A DNA stretch of 41,195 nucleotides from Bradyrhizobium elkanii WSM2783 (GCF_000472865.1 NZ_AXAP01000073.1:1-41195), one strand, 5' to 3'. Numbered from the stretch's first letter, positions 25,817-34,936 are shown. Numbers and translations are program-made. Notes: generated by a model from the letters alone, not told the origin.

Positions 25817-28045
25817 ATGAGGCGGCTGAAGGCATTGCGAAGGTGGTTCAAGCGGCGCTTCGGCTACGCGCGGCTCGCCTGCGTTGCGCTGTTGATCGGC
25901 TTTGCCGCGCTCAGGGTGCTCGATCCACCGCCGATCGAGGAACTTCGGGTCAGGACGTTTGACGGTTTCCAGGTCGTCGAGCCCCGGGTCAAGACGATCA
26001 GGCCGGTCACCGTCGTCGATATCGACGAACAGAGCCTGTCCGAGCTCGGCCAGTTTCCCTGGCCGCGCACGCTGATCGCCGATCTCGTCACCAACCTGAC
26101 AAAGCTTGGTGCGGTCGTGATCGCCTTCGACATCGTGTTCTCCGAGCCTGATCGGCTCAATCCGGATGCTGCAGCCGACACGATCCGCAATCTCGACGAG
26201 GAGACCAGAGCGAAGCTGCGGGCGCTGCCGAGCAACGACCAGATCCTGGCGGAGGCGATGGGCAAGTCGCGCGTGGTGCTGGGCGCCTCCGGCCTGCCGT
26301 TCGTGGTCGCCGAATTCGACAAGTCGCTGCCGCTGACGCCGCTCGCCATGAAGGGCGAGGAGCCGCAGCCGTTCATGTTCGATTTTTCCGGCCTGCTGCG
26401 CAACGTCCCCGTGCTGGAAGGGGCCGCCGCCGGCCGCGGCCTGTTCACGATCAGGCCCGAGCGCGACGGCATCGTCCGCCGCGTGCCGATGATCATGCTG
26501 GCGCAAGGCGCCACCATGCCGTCGCTGAGTTTCGAGGTGCTGCGGGTGGCGACCGGCTCCGGCACCGTACTGATCGATACCGACAAGGCCGGAATCAAGA
26601 GCCTCTCGCTCCGCGGCTTGCGGATTCCGACCGACCACAACGGCCAGCTCTGGGTGCATTTCGCTCAGGCTGACCCCTCGATCTACGTCTCGGCGGTCGA
26701 CGTGCTGCACGGGCGGGTGCCGGCGGAGAGGATCCAGGGCAAGCTGGTCCTGATCGGCACCTCGTCGGTCGGGCTGAACGATATCAAGACCACGCCGGTC
26801 ACGCCCGCGATGCCTGGCGTCGAGATTCATGCTCAGGTGCTGGAGAGCGCGCTAAGCGGAGCCAGCGTGTCGCAGCCGAACTACGGCATTGCGTTCGAGT
26901 TCGCGACCGCGCTGGTGTTCGGCCTGCTCGTGATTGCATTCGCCCCGCTGTTCGGGCCGATCACGCTGGTCGGCTTAGGTGCGGTGTTCGCGACCGCGCT
27001 GATAGGCACCTCCTGGTATTTCTACACGCAGCACCGCCTGCTGATCGATTTCACCTATCCCTTGATGTCGACCACGGCGATCTATCTCACGCTGATCTTC
27101 TCCAGCTTCGTTCGCGAGCAGCAGCAGCGGAAGCAGATCCGCGGCGCGTTCGCCCAGTACATGTCGCCTGCGCTGGTCGAACAGCTCGCGCAATCGCCGG
27201 AGAAGCTCGTGCTCGGCGGCGAGGAGCGCGAAATGACCATCATGTTCTCCGACGTCCGCGGTTTCACCACGATCTCGGAATCCTACAAGCACGATCCGCA
27301 GGGACTGACCGCCCTGATGAACCGCTTCCTGACGCCGCTCACCAATGCGATCCTCGCCCGCAAGGGAACGATCGACAAATACATGGGCGATGCGATCATG
27401 GCGTTCTGGAACGCGCCGCTTGACGACAAGGAGCACGAGATCAACGCCTGCGAGGCCGCGATCGACATGCTCGAGCGCATCGACGAGCTCAACAGGCTGC
27501 GCAAGCAGGAGGCCGACGCCGGCGGCCACGTCTACATCCCGCTCAATGTCGGCATCGGTCTCAACACCGGCGTCTGCGTGGTCGGCAATATGGGCTCCGA
27601 CCTGCGCTTCGACTATTCGGTGCTCGGCGACAGCGTCAATCTCGCTTCGCGCTTGGAGGGACAGTCCAAGGAATACGGTTTTCCCATCATCGTGGGGTCG
27701 CAGACTGCACTCGCCGCGAAGGAGAAGTTCGCGATCCTCGAACTCGACTTCATCATGGTCAAGGGCAAGAAGGAGCCGGAGGTGATCTATGCGATTGCCG
27801 GCCGCGATGACATCGCGCAGTCCGGCCGCTTCCAGCGCCTGCGCAATCTCACGATCGAGATGCTGGCCTGCTACCGCGGCCGCGACTGGCAAGGCGCGCT
27901 CGCCGCGATCGAGCGCGGCCGCAAGACCGACGAGGGCCATGCGCTTGAGCGTCTGTACAATCTCTACGAAGCGCGCATCCGCCATTTTCTCGAGAACCCG
28001 CCCCCGGAAGATTGGAACGGCGCGTTTGCGTTGCTGACGAAGTGA
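25817..28045 (+). CDS. CHASE2-domain class III adenylate cyclase
   Basis: The 742-residue membrane protein has TM1 at about residues 18-34, a periplasmic CHASE2 sensor domain (about 40-340: VTVVDIDEQSLSELGQFPWP, AVVIAFDIVFSEPD, LVLIGTSSVGLNDIKTTPV), three helices (about 356-430) and a cytoplasmic cyclase domain. Catalytic residues are all present: metal Asp479 (FSDVRGF) and Asp525 (KYMGDAIMAF), adenine-selecting Lys521 and Asp599 (FDYSVLG), transition-state Asn608 and Arg612 (NLASRL). It should therefore make cAMP in response to an extracytoplasmic signal. The gene starts 86 bases after the RTX gene, without a clear terminator, so co-transcription is possible. ATG 25817 has only a weak GAGA ribosome site. 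Confidence 0.94.
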   Translation: MRRLKALRRWFKRRFGYARLACVALLIGFAALRVLDPPPIEELRVRTFDGFQVVEPRVKTIRPVTVVDIDEQSLSELGQFPWPRTLIADLVTNLTKLGAVVIAFDIVFSEPDRLNPDAAADTIRNLDEETRAKLRALPSNDQILAEAMGKSRVVLGASGLPFVVAEFDKSLPLTPLAMKGEEPQPFMFDFSGLLRNVPVLEGAAAGRGLFTIRPERDGIVRRVPMIMLAQGATMPSLSFEVLRVATGSGTVLIDTDKAGIKSLSLRGLRIPTDHNGQLWVHFAQADPSIYVSAVDVLHGRVPAERIQGKLVLIGTSSVGLNDIKTTPVTPAMPGVEIHAQVLESALSGASVSQPNYGIAFEFATALVFGLLVIAFAPLFGPITLVGLGAVFATALIGTSWYFYTQHRLLIDFTYPLMSTTAIYLTLIFSSFVREQQQRKQIRGAFAQYMSPALVEQLAQSPEKLVLGGEEREMTIMFSDVRGFTTISESYKHDPQGLTALMNRFLTPLTNAILARKGTIDKYMGDAIMAFWNAPLDDKEHEINACEAAIDMLERIDELNRLRKQEADAGGHVYIPLNVGIGLNTGVCVVGNMGSDLRFDYSVLGDSVNLASRLEGQSKEYGFPIIVGSQTALAAKEKFAILELDFIMVKGKKEPEVIYAIAGRDDIAQSGRFQRLRNLTIEMLACYRGRDWQGALAAIERGRKTDEGHALERLYNLYEARIRHFLENPPPEDWNGAFALLTK

Positions 28046-28056
28046 CGCAGTGATTT

Positions 28057-28136
28057 GTAGGGTGGGCAAGGCGAAGTGTGCCCACCATCCGCACTCCGCA
28101 AGAAATGGTGGGCACGCTGCGCTTTGCCCACCCTAC
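28057..28136. repeat. Palindromic repeat (GTAGGGTGGGC family)
   Basis: GTAGGGTGGGCAAGGCG ... GCTTTGCCCACCCTAC with inner GTGCCCACCAT and ATGGTGGGCAC pairs; a close relative of 6133-6222. It begins 12 bases after the cyclase stop. Confidence 0.85.
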
Positions 28137-28146
28137 GACTCCGCGT

Positions 28147-28255
28147 CGTCATTCCGGGGCGATGCGAAGCATCGAACCCGGAATCCATTTTTCCGCCATC
28201 GCCTGCGGTCCGATGGATTCAGGGTTCGCGCCGAGAGGCGCGCCCCGGAATGACA
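28147..28255. repeat. Imperfect palindromic repeat (GTCATTCCGGG family)
   Basis: CGTCATTCCGGGGCGATGCG ... GCGCCCCGGAATGACA with inner CCCGGAATCCAT and ATGGATTCAGGG arms; third full member of the family seen at 186-289 and 5471-5578. It lies between convergent genes, directly next to the previous repeat. Confidence 0.85.
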
Positions 28256-28273
28256 ACGCTATCTACGGCAGAC

Positions 28274-29881
28274 TCACTCCAGCCCGATCTGCGTCAGGTC
28301 CTGAAACCAGTGCTGCGCCTGCACGAAGGTCTTCACCTTGGGCGACAGCGCATGCGGGTTGGTGTCGTGCACCACCCACACGAGCACCGCATCGTCGACG
28401 ATCAGCGCATGCGCCTGCGCCAATAGTTCGTCCTGCTTGGTGGTGTCGAAGGTCTGCTTGGCCTCGTCGATCAGCGCATCGACCTTCGGGTTCTTGTAGC
28501 CGCCCCAGTTGACGCCGACGGGCGCGATCTGGCCGGAGTGGAAGAAGCGTACGATCGCGTAGAGCGGGTCCGAGGTCACATAGGCGATGTTGTTGGCGGT
28601 GATGCCGGCGTTCATCTCGTCGGCCGCGCCCTTGCGCCAATGCGTATAGAGAGTCTCGAGCTCGACCACCTTGAAGTCGACGTCGATGCCGATCTCCTTG
28701 AAGCTCTGCTGCAGGAATTCGTTCATCGGCAGCGACAGCATCTGTCCGGTGCCGCCCTGGGCGATGATGAAGGTCGTCTTCAGCGGTTTCTCCTTGGAGT
28801 AACCGGCTTCCTGCACCAGCTTCTTGGCAGCGGCGAGATCATATTTGATGTCGAAGCTCGGCTTGCCGAACCATGGGCTCGACGGGTCCACCTGGCCCTT
28901 GGCAGGCTTTGCCAATCCGTTCATCAGTCCGACCACCGCGTCGCGATCGATCGCGAGGTTGAGTGCCTTGCGCAGGCGGATGTCGGTCCAGGGCGAGCCG
29001 GGCAGCACGCTTAAGTGATAGTTCCAGACATGCGGCGTAACGTTGTCGACGATCTTCATGCCGGCAGCCTTGAGCTGCGGCACGGCATCCGGCGCCGGCG
29101 TCTCGATCAGGTCGACCTGCCCCGCGAGCAGCGCGTTGGTGCGGGTCAATGCCTCCGGCATCGGGATCAGCACCATCTTGTCGACCTTCGGAATGCGCTT
29201 CTTGTTCCAGTAGTCGTCGTTCTTGGTGAGCTCGGCGAGCTCACGCGGCACAAGCTTGGTCAATTTGAACGGGCCGGTGCCGGAGGGCTGGCTGGCGAAC
29301 TTGTCCCAGTCCTTGCCGAGCTTTTCATATTGCGCGGGGCTCGAGACCAGGAACCAGAGCATCTGGTAGGGGAAGAAGGAGTCGACCGTCTTGGTCGTGA
29401 TCTCCACGGTGAAGTCGTCGATCTTGGCGTAGCTCGCGACCGACGGCAGCCGGGTCTTCACCTGCGCGCTCTGCCGCTTGTCGAATTGCGGTGCCTTGTC
29501 GTTCAGCACCTTGTCGAGATTCCAGATTACGGCGTCGGCGTTGAACTCGCTGCCGTCATGGAACTTGACGCCCTTGCGCAGTGTGAAGCGCCACTTGGTC
29601 TTGTCTTTGTCGTCGACTTTCCATTCCGTGGCGAGGCCCGGCACCAGCTTTCCCGGCCGGTCGGCGACGTCCATCTCCCAGGCGACGAGTGGATCGTAGA
29701 TCGTATAGGCGGTGAATTGATAGGCACCGGCGCCGCGATCGGGCTGGCCGGTCGTGAGCGGGATATCCGCCATCGAGATTCCGTAGCGCACCACGGATTC
29801 GGCTTGCGCCGGCTTGGCGCTCCAGCTTGCGCCGATGGCAAGCGCCAAAGCGGCTACGAGAATCGAATATCGGGTGCGCAT
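28274..29881 (-). CDS. ABC substrate-binding protein, peptide/nickel (family 5) type
   Basis: The 535-residue periplasmic binding protein has a signal peptide (MRTRYSILVAALALAIGASW, cleaved near AQAE at about 26), then family-5 marks: LVPGLATEWKVDDKDKTKWR, TLRKGVKFHDGSEFNADAVI and RKALNLAIDRDAVVGLMNG. It is a clear paralogue of the protein encoded divergently at 30094. Both share PGLATEWKVDD, FNADAV, GQMLSLPMNE/GQMLPLPMNE and a LSPKVK/MSPKVK end. ATG 29881 has CGGAG upstream; the 62-residue extension is rejected. It probably delivers a peptide-like or amide ligand to the permeases encoded from 31952 on, as an alternative to the second binding protein. Confidence 0.93.
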   Translation of the reverse strand: MRTRYSILVAALALAIGASWSAKPAQAESVVRYGISMADIPLTTGQPDRGAGAYQFTAYTIYDPLVAWEMDVADRPGKLVPGLATEWKVDDKDKTKWRFTLRKGVKFHDGSEFNADAVIWNLDKVLNDKAPQFDKRQSAQVKTRLPSVASYAKIDDFTVEITTKTVDSFFPYQMLWFLVSSPAQYEKLGKDWDKFASQPSGTGPFKLTKLVPRELAELTKNDDYWNKKRIPKVDKMVLIPMPEALTRTNALLAGQVDLIETPAPDAVPQLKAAGMKIVDNVTPHVWNYHLSVLPGSPWTDIRLRKALNLAIDRDAVVGLMNGLAKPAKGQVDPSSPWFGKPSFDIKYDLAAAKKLVQEAGYSKEKPLKTTFIIAQGGTGQMLSLPMNEFLQQSFKEIGIDVDFKVVELETLYTHWRKGAADEMNAGITANNIAYVTSDPLYAIVRFFHSGQIAPVGVNWGGYKNPKVDALIDEAKQTFDTTKQDELLAQAHALIVDDAVLVWVVHDTNPHALSPKVKTFVQAQHWFQDLTQIGLE

Positions 29882-30093
29882 GTTACTGAAGCTCCGTTGA
29901 CGTATTCCGAATACCGGATGCCAACCAAGCAAGCTTGATGCCAGATTAGGCACATATTTCCGTCCCGCAGCATGGACTGAGAAGAATCGACGCATCCAGG
30001 GGCGATTTCCTGCAGAACTATTCCCCTTGGCACAGGCATTGCATACGATTGCCCAACAATTAATCACCCGAAGTTGAAGAAGGGACCTTTGAG
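29882..30093. promoter_or_regulatory. Divergent intergenic control region of the peptide-type importer
   Basis: These 212 bases separate the starts of two paralogous binding-protein genes and must contain both promoters. The part near 30050-30075 is AT-rich (CCAACAATTAATCACCC), and GAAGAAGGGA at about 30073-30084 is the ribosome site of the plus-strand gene. No operator or sigma-54-type box was recognised. Confidence 0.45.
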
Positions 30094-31749
30094 ATGCGTA
30101 CTGAGAAAACCAGAACGATGGCGCTGGCCGCAGCGCTGGCGATTGCGCTGGCGGGCCTGCCGCGCGCGGCCGGCGCCGAAACGGTGCTGCGCATCGGCAT
30201 GACCGCTGCCGATATTCCGCGCACGCTCGGGCAGCCCGATCAGGGCTTCGAAGGCAACCGCTTCACCGGGCTCACGATGTACGACGCGCTGACGATGTGG
30301 GACTTGTCGTCATCAGACAAGGCGAGCGTCGTCATCCCCGGCCTTGCGACCGAGTGGAAGGTCGACGATGCCGACAAGAAGAAATGGATCTTCAAGCTGC
30401 GCCCCGGCGTCACCTTCCATGACGGCTCGCCGTTCAATGCCGATGCCGTTGTCTGGAATGTCGACAAGGTGCTCAAGCAGGATGCACCGCAGTTCGATCC
30501 CAGCCAGGTCGGCGTCACCGCTTCGCGCATGCCGACGCTGGCCTCGGCCCGCAAGGTCGACGACATGACGGTCGAACTCACCACCAAGGAGCCGGACAGT
30601 TTTCTGCCGATCAACCTGACCAACCTGTTCATGGCGAGCCCGGCAAAGTGGCAGAAGTTCTATGACACTTCCGAAGGCGCCGATGCCAAGGCGAAATCGC
30701 AGGCCGCTTGGGCCGCGTTCGCCAAGGACGCCTCCGGCACCGGTCCGTGGAAGATGACGAAATTCACGCCGCGCGAGCGGCTCGAACTCGCCAAGAACGC
30801 TGCCTATTGGGAGAAGGCGCGCGTTCCGAAGGTCGACAAGATGGTGCTGCTGCCGATGCCGGAAGCCAATGCGCGCACTGCGGCGCTGCTCTCCGGCCAG
30901 GTCGACTGGGTCGAGGCGCCGGCGCCGGATGCGCTGCCCGAGATCAAGCAGCGCGGCTTCGTGCTTTACTCCAATGAAGAGCCGCATGTTTGGCCCTGGC
31001 AGTTCTCCCGCATCGAGGGCTCGCCATGGAACGACATTCGCGTCCGCAAGGCCGCCAATCTCTGTGTCGATCGCGAAGGCCTGCGCGACGGCCTGCTCGC
31101 CGGGTTGATGGTGCCTGCGACCGGCACCTTCGAGCCGGGCCATCCCTGGCGCGGCAATCCGACCTTCCAGATCAAGTATGACAAGCCTGCCGCGCAGAAG
31201 CTGATGCAGGAGGCGGGCTATGGTCCGAACAAGAAGCTGACGGTGAAGATCCAGACCTCTGCTTCAGGTTCTGGCCAGATGCTGCCATTGCCGATGAACG
31301 AATACCTGCAGCAGGCGCTCGCCGAATGCTATTTCGACGTACAGCTCGACGTGATCGAATGGAACACGCTGTTCACCAATTGGCGGCGCGGTGCCAAGGA
31401 CCCGACCGCCAATGGCTCCAATGCCACCAACGTCACCTATGCGGCGATGGACCCGTTCTTCGCGCTGGTGCGCTTCCTGCAATCGTCGATGGCGCCGCCG
31501 GTGTCGAACAATTGGGGCTATATCAATAACCCCAAGTTCGATGAACTCGTGACCAAGGCGCGCCAGAGCTTCGATCCCGCCGCGCGCGATGCGGCGCTTG
31601 CCGAGCTGCATGCGGCCTCCGTCGATGATGCGGCGTTCCTTTACGTCGCCCACGACGTCGCGCCGCGCGCGATGAGCCCGAAGGTCAAGGGTTTCGTGCA
31701 GCCGAAGAGCTGGTTCGTCGATTTCTCGCCGGTCTCGATGACGCAGTGA
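30094..31749 (+). CDS. ABC substrate-binding protein, peptide/nickel (family 5) type
   Basis: The 551-residue protein has a signal peptide (about residues 1-28, ending RAAGAE), then family-5 features: VIPGLATEWKVDDADKKKW, RPGVTFHDGSPFNADAVVWN, RKAANLCVDREGLRDGLLAG and GQMLPLPMNEYLQQAL. ATG 30094 follows GAAGAAGGGA. It is first in a run of plus-strand genes: binding protein, two permeases, ATPase, small ORF, amidase, ATPase. A composite repeat (31773-31936) separates it from the first permease and may set the ratio between binding protein and membrane parts. Ligand unknown; the encoded amidase suggests an amide or small peptide. Confidence 0.94.
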   Translation: MRTEKTRTMALAAALAIALAGLPRAAGAETVLRIGMTAADIPRTLGQPDQGFEGNRFTGLTMYDALTMWDLSSSDKASVVIPGLATEWKVDDADKKKWIFKLRPGVTFHDGSPFNADAVVWNVDKVLKQDAPQFDPSQVGVTASRMPTLASARKVDDMTVELTTKEPDSFLPINLTNLFMASPAKWQKFYDTSEGADAKAKSQAAWAAFAKDASGTGPWKMTKFTPRERLELAKNAAYWEKARVPKVDKMVLLPMPEANARTAALLSGQVDWVEAPAPDALPEIKQRGFVLYSNEEPHVWPWQFSRIEGSPWNDIRVRKAANLCVDREGLRDGLLAGLMVPATGTFEPGHPWRGNPTFQIKYDKPAAQKLMQEAGYGPNKKLTVKIQTSASGSGQMLPLPMNEYLQQALAECYFDVQLDVIEWNTLFTNWRRGAKDPTANGSNATNVTYAAMDPFFALVRFLQSSMAPPVSNNWGYINNPKFDELVTKARQSFDPAARDAALAELHAASVDDAAFLYVAHDVAPRAMSPKVKGFVQPKSWFVDFSPVSMTQ

Positions 31750-31772
31750 AGTTGAGAACGTAGTCGCCAATC

Positions 31773-31936
31773 ACCCTCTCCCCTTGTCGGAGAGGGTGGC
31801 TTCGCGAACGCGAAGCCGGGTGAGGGGTCTGTCTCCGCGGACGCGCCTCTTTCCTTCGATTGCTTCAGTATCCGCGGATAGAACCCCTCATCCGGCGCGC
31901 GTCGCGCGCCACCTTCTCCCACAAGGGGAGAAGGGA
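31773..31936. repeat. Composite palindromic repeat abutting a start region
   Basis: Several hairpins in series: CACCCTCTCC / GGAGAGGGTG at the left (31773-31799), GGCTTCGCGAACGCGAAGCC, GGCGCGCGTCGCGCGCC, and CCTTCTCCC (31912-31920) paired with GGGAGAAGG (31926-31934). The last hairpin ends about 17 bases before the GTG start of the permease. Related to 7729-7872. Inside an operon, it may act as an mRNA stabiliser or partial terminator. Confidence 0.8.
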
Positions 31937-31951
31937 AGTAGAGAGTCGCCT

Positions 31952-32905
31952 GTGTTTACCTATATCGCCAGACGCATCGTCTATGTGATCCCGATCGTCA
32001 TCAGCGTCGCGCTGGTGTGTTTCCTGCTCGTGCACATCACGCCCGGCGATCCCCTGGTCGCGGTGCTGCCGGCCGACGCCTCGCAGGAGCTGGCGCAGCA
32101 ATTGCGTACCGCCTATGGCTTCGACCGTCCGTTGCCGGTGCAGTTCGGGCTGTGGCTATGGCGCGCTGTGCACGGTGATCTCGGCAGTTCCATCGCGACC
32201 GGCCGGCCCGTGCTGTCGGAAGTGATGCGCGCCGTCGGCAATACCGTGACGCTCGCGATCTTTGCGGCGATGATCGGCTTCACGCTCGGGCTGCTGTTCG
32301 GGTTGATTGCCGGCTATTTCCGCGATAGCTGGATCGACAAGCTCGCGACGTCGTTTGCGATCGCCGGCGTCTCGGTGCCGCATTACTGGCTCGGCATGGT
32401 GCTGGTGATCATCTTCTCGGTGCAGCTCAACTGGCTGCCCGCGGTCGGCGCTGGTCCCGGCGGCTCCGGTGCGTGGGCGTGGGACTGGGATCATTTGCGC
32501 TACCTGATCCTGCCTGCGGTCACGAGCTCGGTGATCCCGATGGGCATCGTCACCCGCACGGTGCGCGCGCTGACCGGTGATATCCTGTCGCAGGATTTCG
32601 TCGAGGCCTTGCGCGCCAAGGGCCTGCGCGAGACCAACGTGTTCCGCCACGTCATCAAGAACGCGGCGCCCACCGCCCTCGCGGTGATGGGATTGCAGCT
32701 CGGCTACATGCTCGGCGGCTCGATCCTAATCGAGACCGTGTTCTCCTGGCCGGGCTCGGGACTGCTGCTCAACTCCGCGATCTTCCAGCGCGATCTGCCG
32801 CTGCTGCAGGGCACGATCCTGGTGCTGGCGCTGTTCTTCGTGCTGCTCAACCTCCTGGTCGACATCGCGCAGGCCGCGATCGACCCGCGGATCAAGCGAG
32901 GCTAG
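31952..32905 (+). CDS. DppB-type ABC permease
   Basis: The 317-residue inner-membrane permease has about 6 helices. It has the family start FTYIARRIVYVIPIVISVAL, GDPLVAVLPADAS, the loop GLIAGYFRDSWID, and the EAA loop FVEALRAKGLRETNVFRHVI then KNAAPTALAV that docks the ATPases. GTG 31952 is chosen because DppB proteins start almost exactly here and GAGAG lies 7 bases before it. The open frame back to 31784 runs through palindromic repeat DNA and is rejected. The next permease starts 5 bases after its stop. Confidence 0.92.
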   Translation: MFTYIARRIVYVIPIVISVALVCFLLVHITPGDPLVAVLPADASQELAQQLRTAYGFDRPLPVQFGLWLWRAVHGDLGSSIATGRPVLSEVMRAVGNTVTLAIFAAMIGFTLGLLFGLIAGYFRDSWIDKLATSFAIAGVSVPHYWLGMVLVIIFSVQLNWLPAVGAGPGGSGAWAWDWDHLRYLILPAVTSSVIPMGIVTRTVRALTGDILSQDFVEALRAKGLRETNVFRHVIKNAAPTALAVMGLQLGYMLGGSILIETVFSWPGSGLLLNSAIFQRDLPLLQGTILVLALFFVLLNLLVDIAQAAIDPRIKRG

Positions 32906-32909
32906 CGCG

Positions 32910-33797
32910 ATGAGCACGATCACCGATCTTGCACTGCAAGCTGCGCCCGTAACCAAGGCACGCGGCTATTGGGCGACCGTGGGCCGCCGCATCATGCGCG
33001 ACAAGATCAGCATAGCCTGCGCGCTCATCCTGATCCTGATCTTTGCCTCGGCACTGTTCGCGCCATGGCTCGGGCTCGCCGATCCCTACCAGGGCTCGAT
33101 GATCCGCCGCCTGCGCCATATCGGTACGCCAGGCTATCTGCTCGGCACCGACGAACTCGGCCGCGATATGCTGTCACGTCTCGTCTATGGCGGCCGGCTG
33201 TCGCTGATCATCGGCATCCTGCCGGTGATCTTGGCCTTCGTGATCGGCACCGGCCTCGGGCTGGTCGCGGGTTACGTCGGCGGCAAGCTCAATACCGCGA
33301 TCATGCGCACCATCGACGTGTTCTACGCCTTCCCCTCGGTGCTGCTGGCGATCGCGATCTCCGGCGCGCTCGGCGCCGGCATCGTCAACTCCATCGTGTC
33401 GCTCACCGTCGTGTTCGTGCCGCAGATCACCCGCGTTGCCGAAAGCGTCACCACCGGCGTGCGCAACATGGATTTCGTCGAGGCCGCGCGCGCCTCCGGT
33501 GCCGGTCCGCTCACCATCATGCGCGTGCACATGCTCGGCAATGTGCTGGGCCCGATCTTCGTCTACGCCACCGGCCTGATCTCGGTGTCGATGATCCTCG
33601 CCGCCGGCCTGTCCTTCCTCGGCCTCGGCACCAAGCCGCCGGAGCCGGAATGGGGCCTGATGCTGAACACGCTGCGCACCGCGATCTACGTCAATCCGTG
33701 GGTCGCGGCGCTGCCGGGCGTGATGATCTTCGCCGTCTCGATCTGCTTCAACCTGCTGAGCGACGGCATGCGCAGCGCCATGGACATCAGGAACTAA
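32910..33797 (+). CDS. DppC-type ABC permease
   Basis: The 295-residue partner permease has a cytoplasmic N-terminus, TM1 at about residues 32-52 (ISIACALILILIFASALFAP), and the typical LLGTDELGRDMLSRLVYGGR at about 78-97. The EAA loop is FVEAARASGAGPLTIMRVHM, followed by FLGLGTKPPEPEWGLML near the C-terminus. It forms the transport channel with the DppB-type permease. A short hairpin repeat (33837-33861) lies between it and the ATPase gene. Confidence 0.94.
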   Translation: MSTITDLALQAAPVTKARGYWATVGRRIMRDKISIACALILILIFASALFAPWLGLADPYQGSMIRRLRHIGTPGYLLGTDELGRDMLSRLVYGGRLSLIIGILPVILAFVIGTGLGLVAGYVGGKLNTAIMRTIDVFYAFPSVLLAIAISGALGAGIVNSIVSLTVVFVPQITRVAESVTTGVRNMDFVEAARASGAGPLTIMRVHMLGNVLGPIFVYATGLISVSMILAAGLSFLGLGTKPPEPEWGLMLNTLRTAIYVNPWVAALPGVMIFAVSICFNLLSDGMRSAMDIRN

Positions 33798-33836
33798 AGC
33801 GATGAGATCGACTACAGCTATCTCCGCAGCGGTCCC

Positions 33837-33861
33837 CACCTCTCCCCGGTGGGGAGAGGTG
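33837..33861. repeat. Short GC hairpin, intra-operon
   Basis: CACCTCTCCCC (33837-33847) and GGGGAGAGGTG (33851-33861) form a perfect 11-bp stem with a GGT loop, 40 bases after the DppC-type stop and 16 bases before the next start. It is a minimal member of the CCCTCTCCCC repeat family. It may modulate downstream expression. Confidence 0.8.
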
Positions 33862-33877
33862 AACCTGGAGGCCCCGC

Positions 33878-34936
33878 GTGAGTAACCCAATCGACATGCT
33901 CACCCCGATCGAGGACGTCGGTGGCGCCGCGCAGCCATTGCTTCAGGTGAAAGGCCTGACCAAGCACTTCCCGGTGCGCGGCGAATTGTTCAGCGCGCGC
34001 AAGACCGTGCGGGCCGTCGATAACGTTTCCTTCGCAATCGCCAAGGGCGAGACCGTCGGCATCGTCGGCGAGTCCGGTTGCGGCAAGTCGACCACCGCAC
34101 GCCTCCTGATGCACCTGATGAAGCGCGATTCCGGCGAGATCATCTATGACGGCATGCAGGTCGGCCGCGCGCTGTCGCTGCGCGAATTGCGCCGGGGCAT
34201 GCAGATGGTGTTCCAGGACAGCTACGCCTCGCTCAATCCGCGTCTCACCATCGAGGAATCCATCGCCTTCGGTCCGAAGGTGCACGGCATGGCAGATAGC
34301 GCCGCCCGCGCGCTGGCGCGCGAGCTGCTCGGCAAGGTGGGTCTGCGGCCGGAAAACTTCGCCAACCGCTATCCGCACGAAATCTCCGGCGGCCAACGCC
34401 AGCGCGTCAACATCGCGCGTGCATTGGCGCTGTCGCCGCGGCTCGTGATTCTGGATGAAGCGGTCTCCGCGCTCGACAAATCGGTGGAGGCGCAGGTGCT
34501 CAACCTGCTCGCGGATTTGAAGCGCGAGTTCGGCCTGACCTATCTCTTCATCAGCCACGACCTCAATGTCGTCCGCTACATCTCCGACCGTGTGCTGGTG
34601 ATGTATCTCGGCGAAGTCGTCGAGCTCGGCCCGGTGGACAAGGTCTGGGACCAGCCCGCGCATCCCTATACGCGCGCACTGCTGGCCGCGATGCCATCCT
34701 CCGATCCGGACAAGCGGACCGAGGTGCCGCCGATCTCGGGCGATCCGCCGAACCCGATCGATCCGCCGCCGGGCTGCCGGTTTCACACTCGCTGCCCGTT
34801 TGCGGAGCCGCTCTGCGCAAAAGCCACTCCACAACTGACCACGCTCGATAGTACGGGTCATCAGGCGGCGTGCTACATGGCTATTCCGGGCTCGGGGCAC
34901 AGCCGCGCACCGGCAAGGGAGGAAGAGGCGGCATGA
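33878..34936 (+). CDS. Oligopeptide-type ABC ATPase (DppF/OppF-like)
   Basis: The 352-residue ATPase has KHFPVRGELFSARKTVRAVD typical of the F subunit, Walker A GESGCGKST at about residues 65-73, signature ISGGQRQRVNIARAL, Walker B LVILDEAVSALD and switch His in ISHDL. The usual DEPVS is DEAVS here. The C-terminal oligo/HPY extension carries the Cys cluster GCRFHTRCPFAEPLC. GTG 33878 is preceded by TGGAGG. Its TGA overlaps the next start (ATGA). Confidence 0.93.
   Translation: MSNPIDMLTPIEDVGGAAQPLLQVKGLTKHFPVRGELFSARKTVRAVDNVSFAIAKGETVGIVGESGCGKSTTARLLMHLMKRDSGEIIYDGMQVGRALSLRELRRGMQMVFQDSYASLNPRLTIEESIAFGPKVHGMADSAARALARELLGKVGLRPENFANRYPHEISGGQRQRVNIARALALSPRLVILDEAVSALDKSVEAQVLNLLADLKREFGLTYLFISHDLNVVRYISDRVLVMYLGEVVELGPVDKVWDQPAHPYTRALLAAMPSSDPDKRTEVPPISGDPPNPIDPPPGCRFHTRCPFAEPLCAKATPQLTTLDSTGHQAACYMAIPGSGHSRAPAREEEAA

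Noticed and set aside
24201..25835. 544-codon minus-strand ORF opposite the RTX gene
   Set aside because: Low-complexity Asp/Val/Arg/Gly shadow of the repeat-rich coding strand.
31784..31951. 56-residue extension of the DppB-type permease
   Set aside because: It is encoded by repeat hairpins; DppB proteins begin at FTYIARR, matching GTG 31952.
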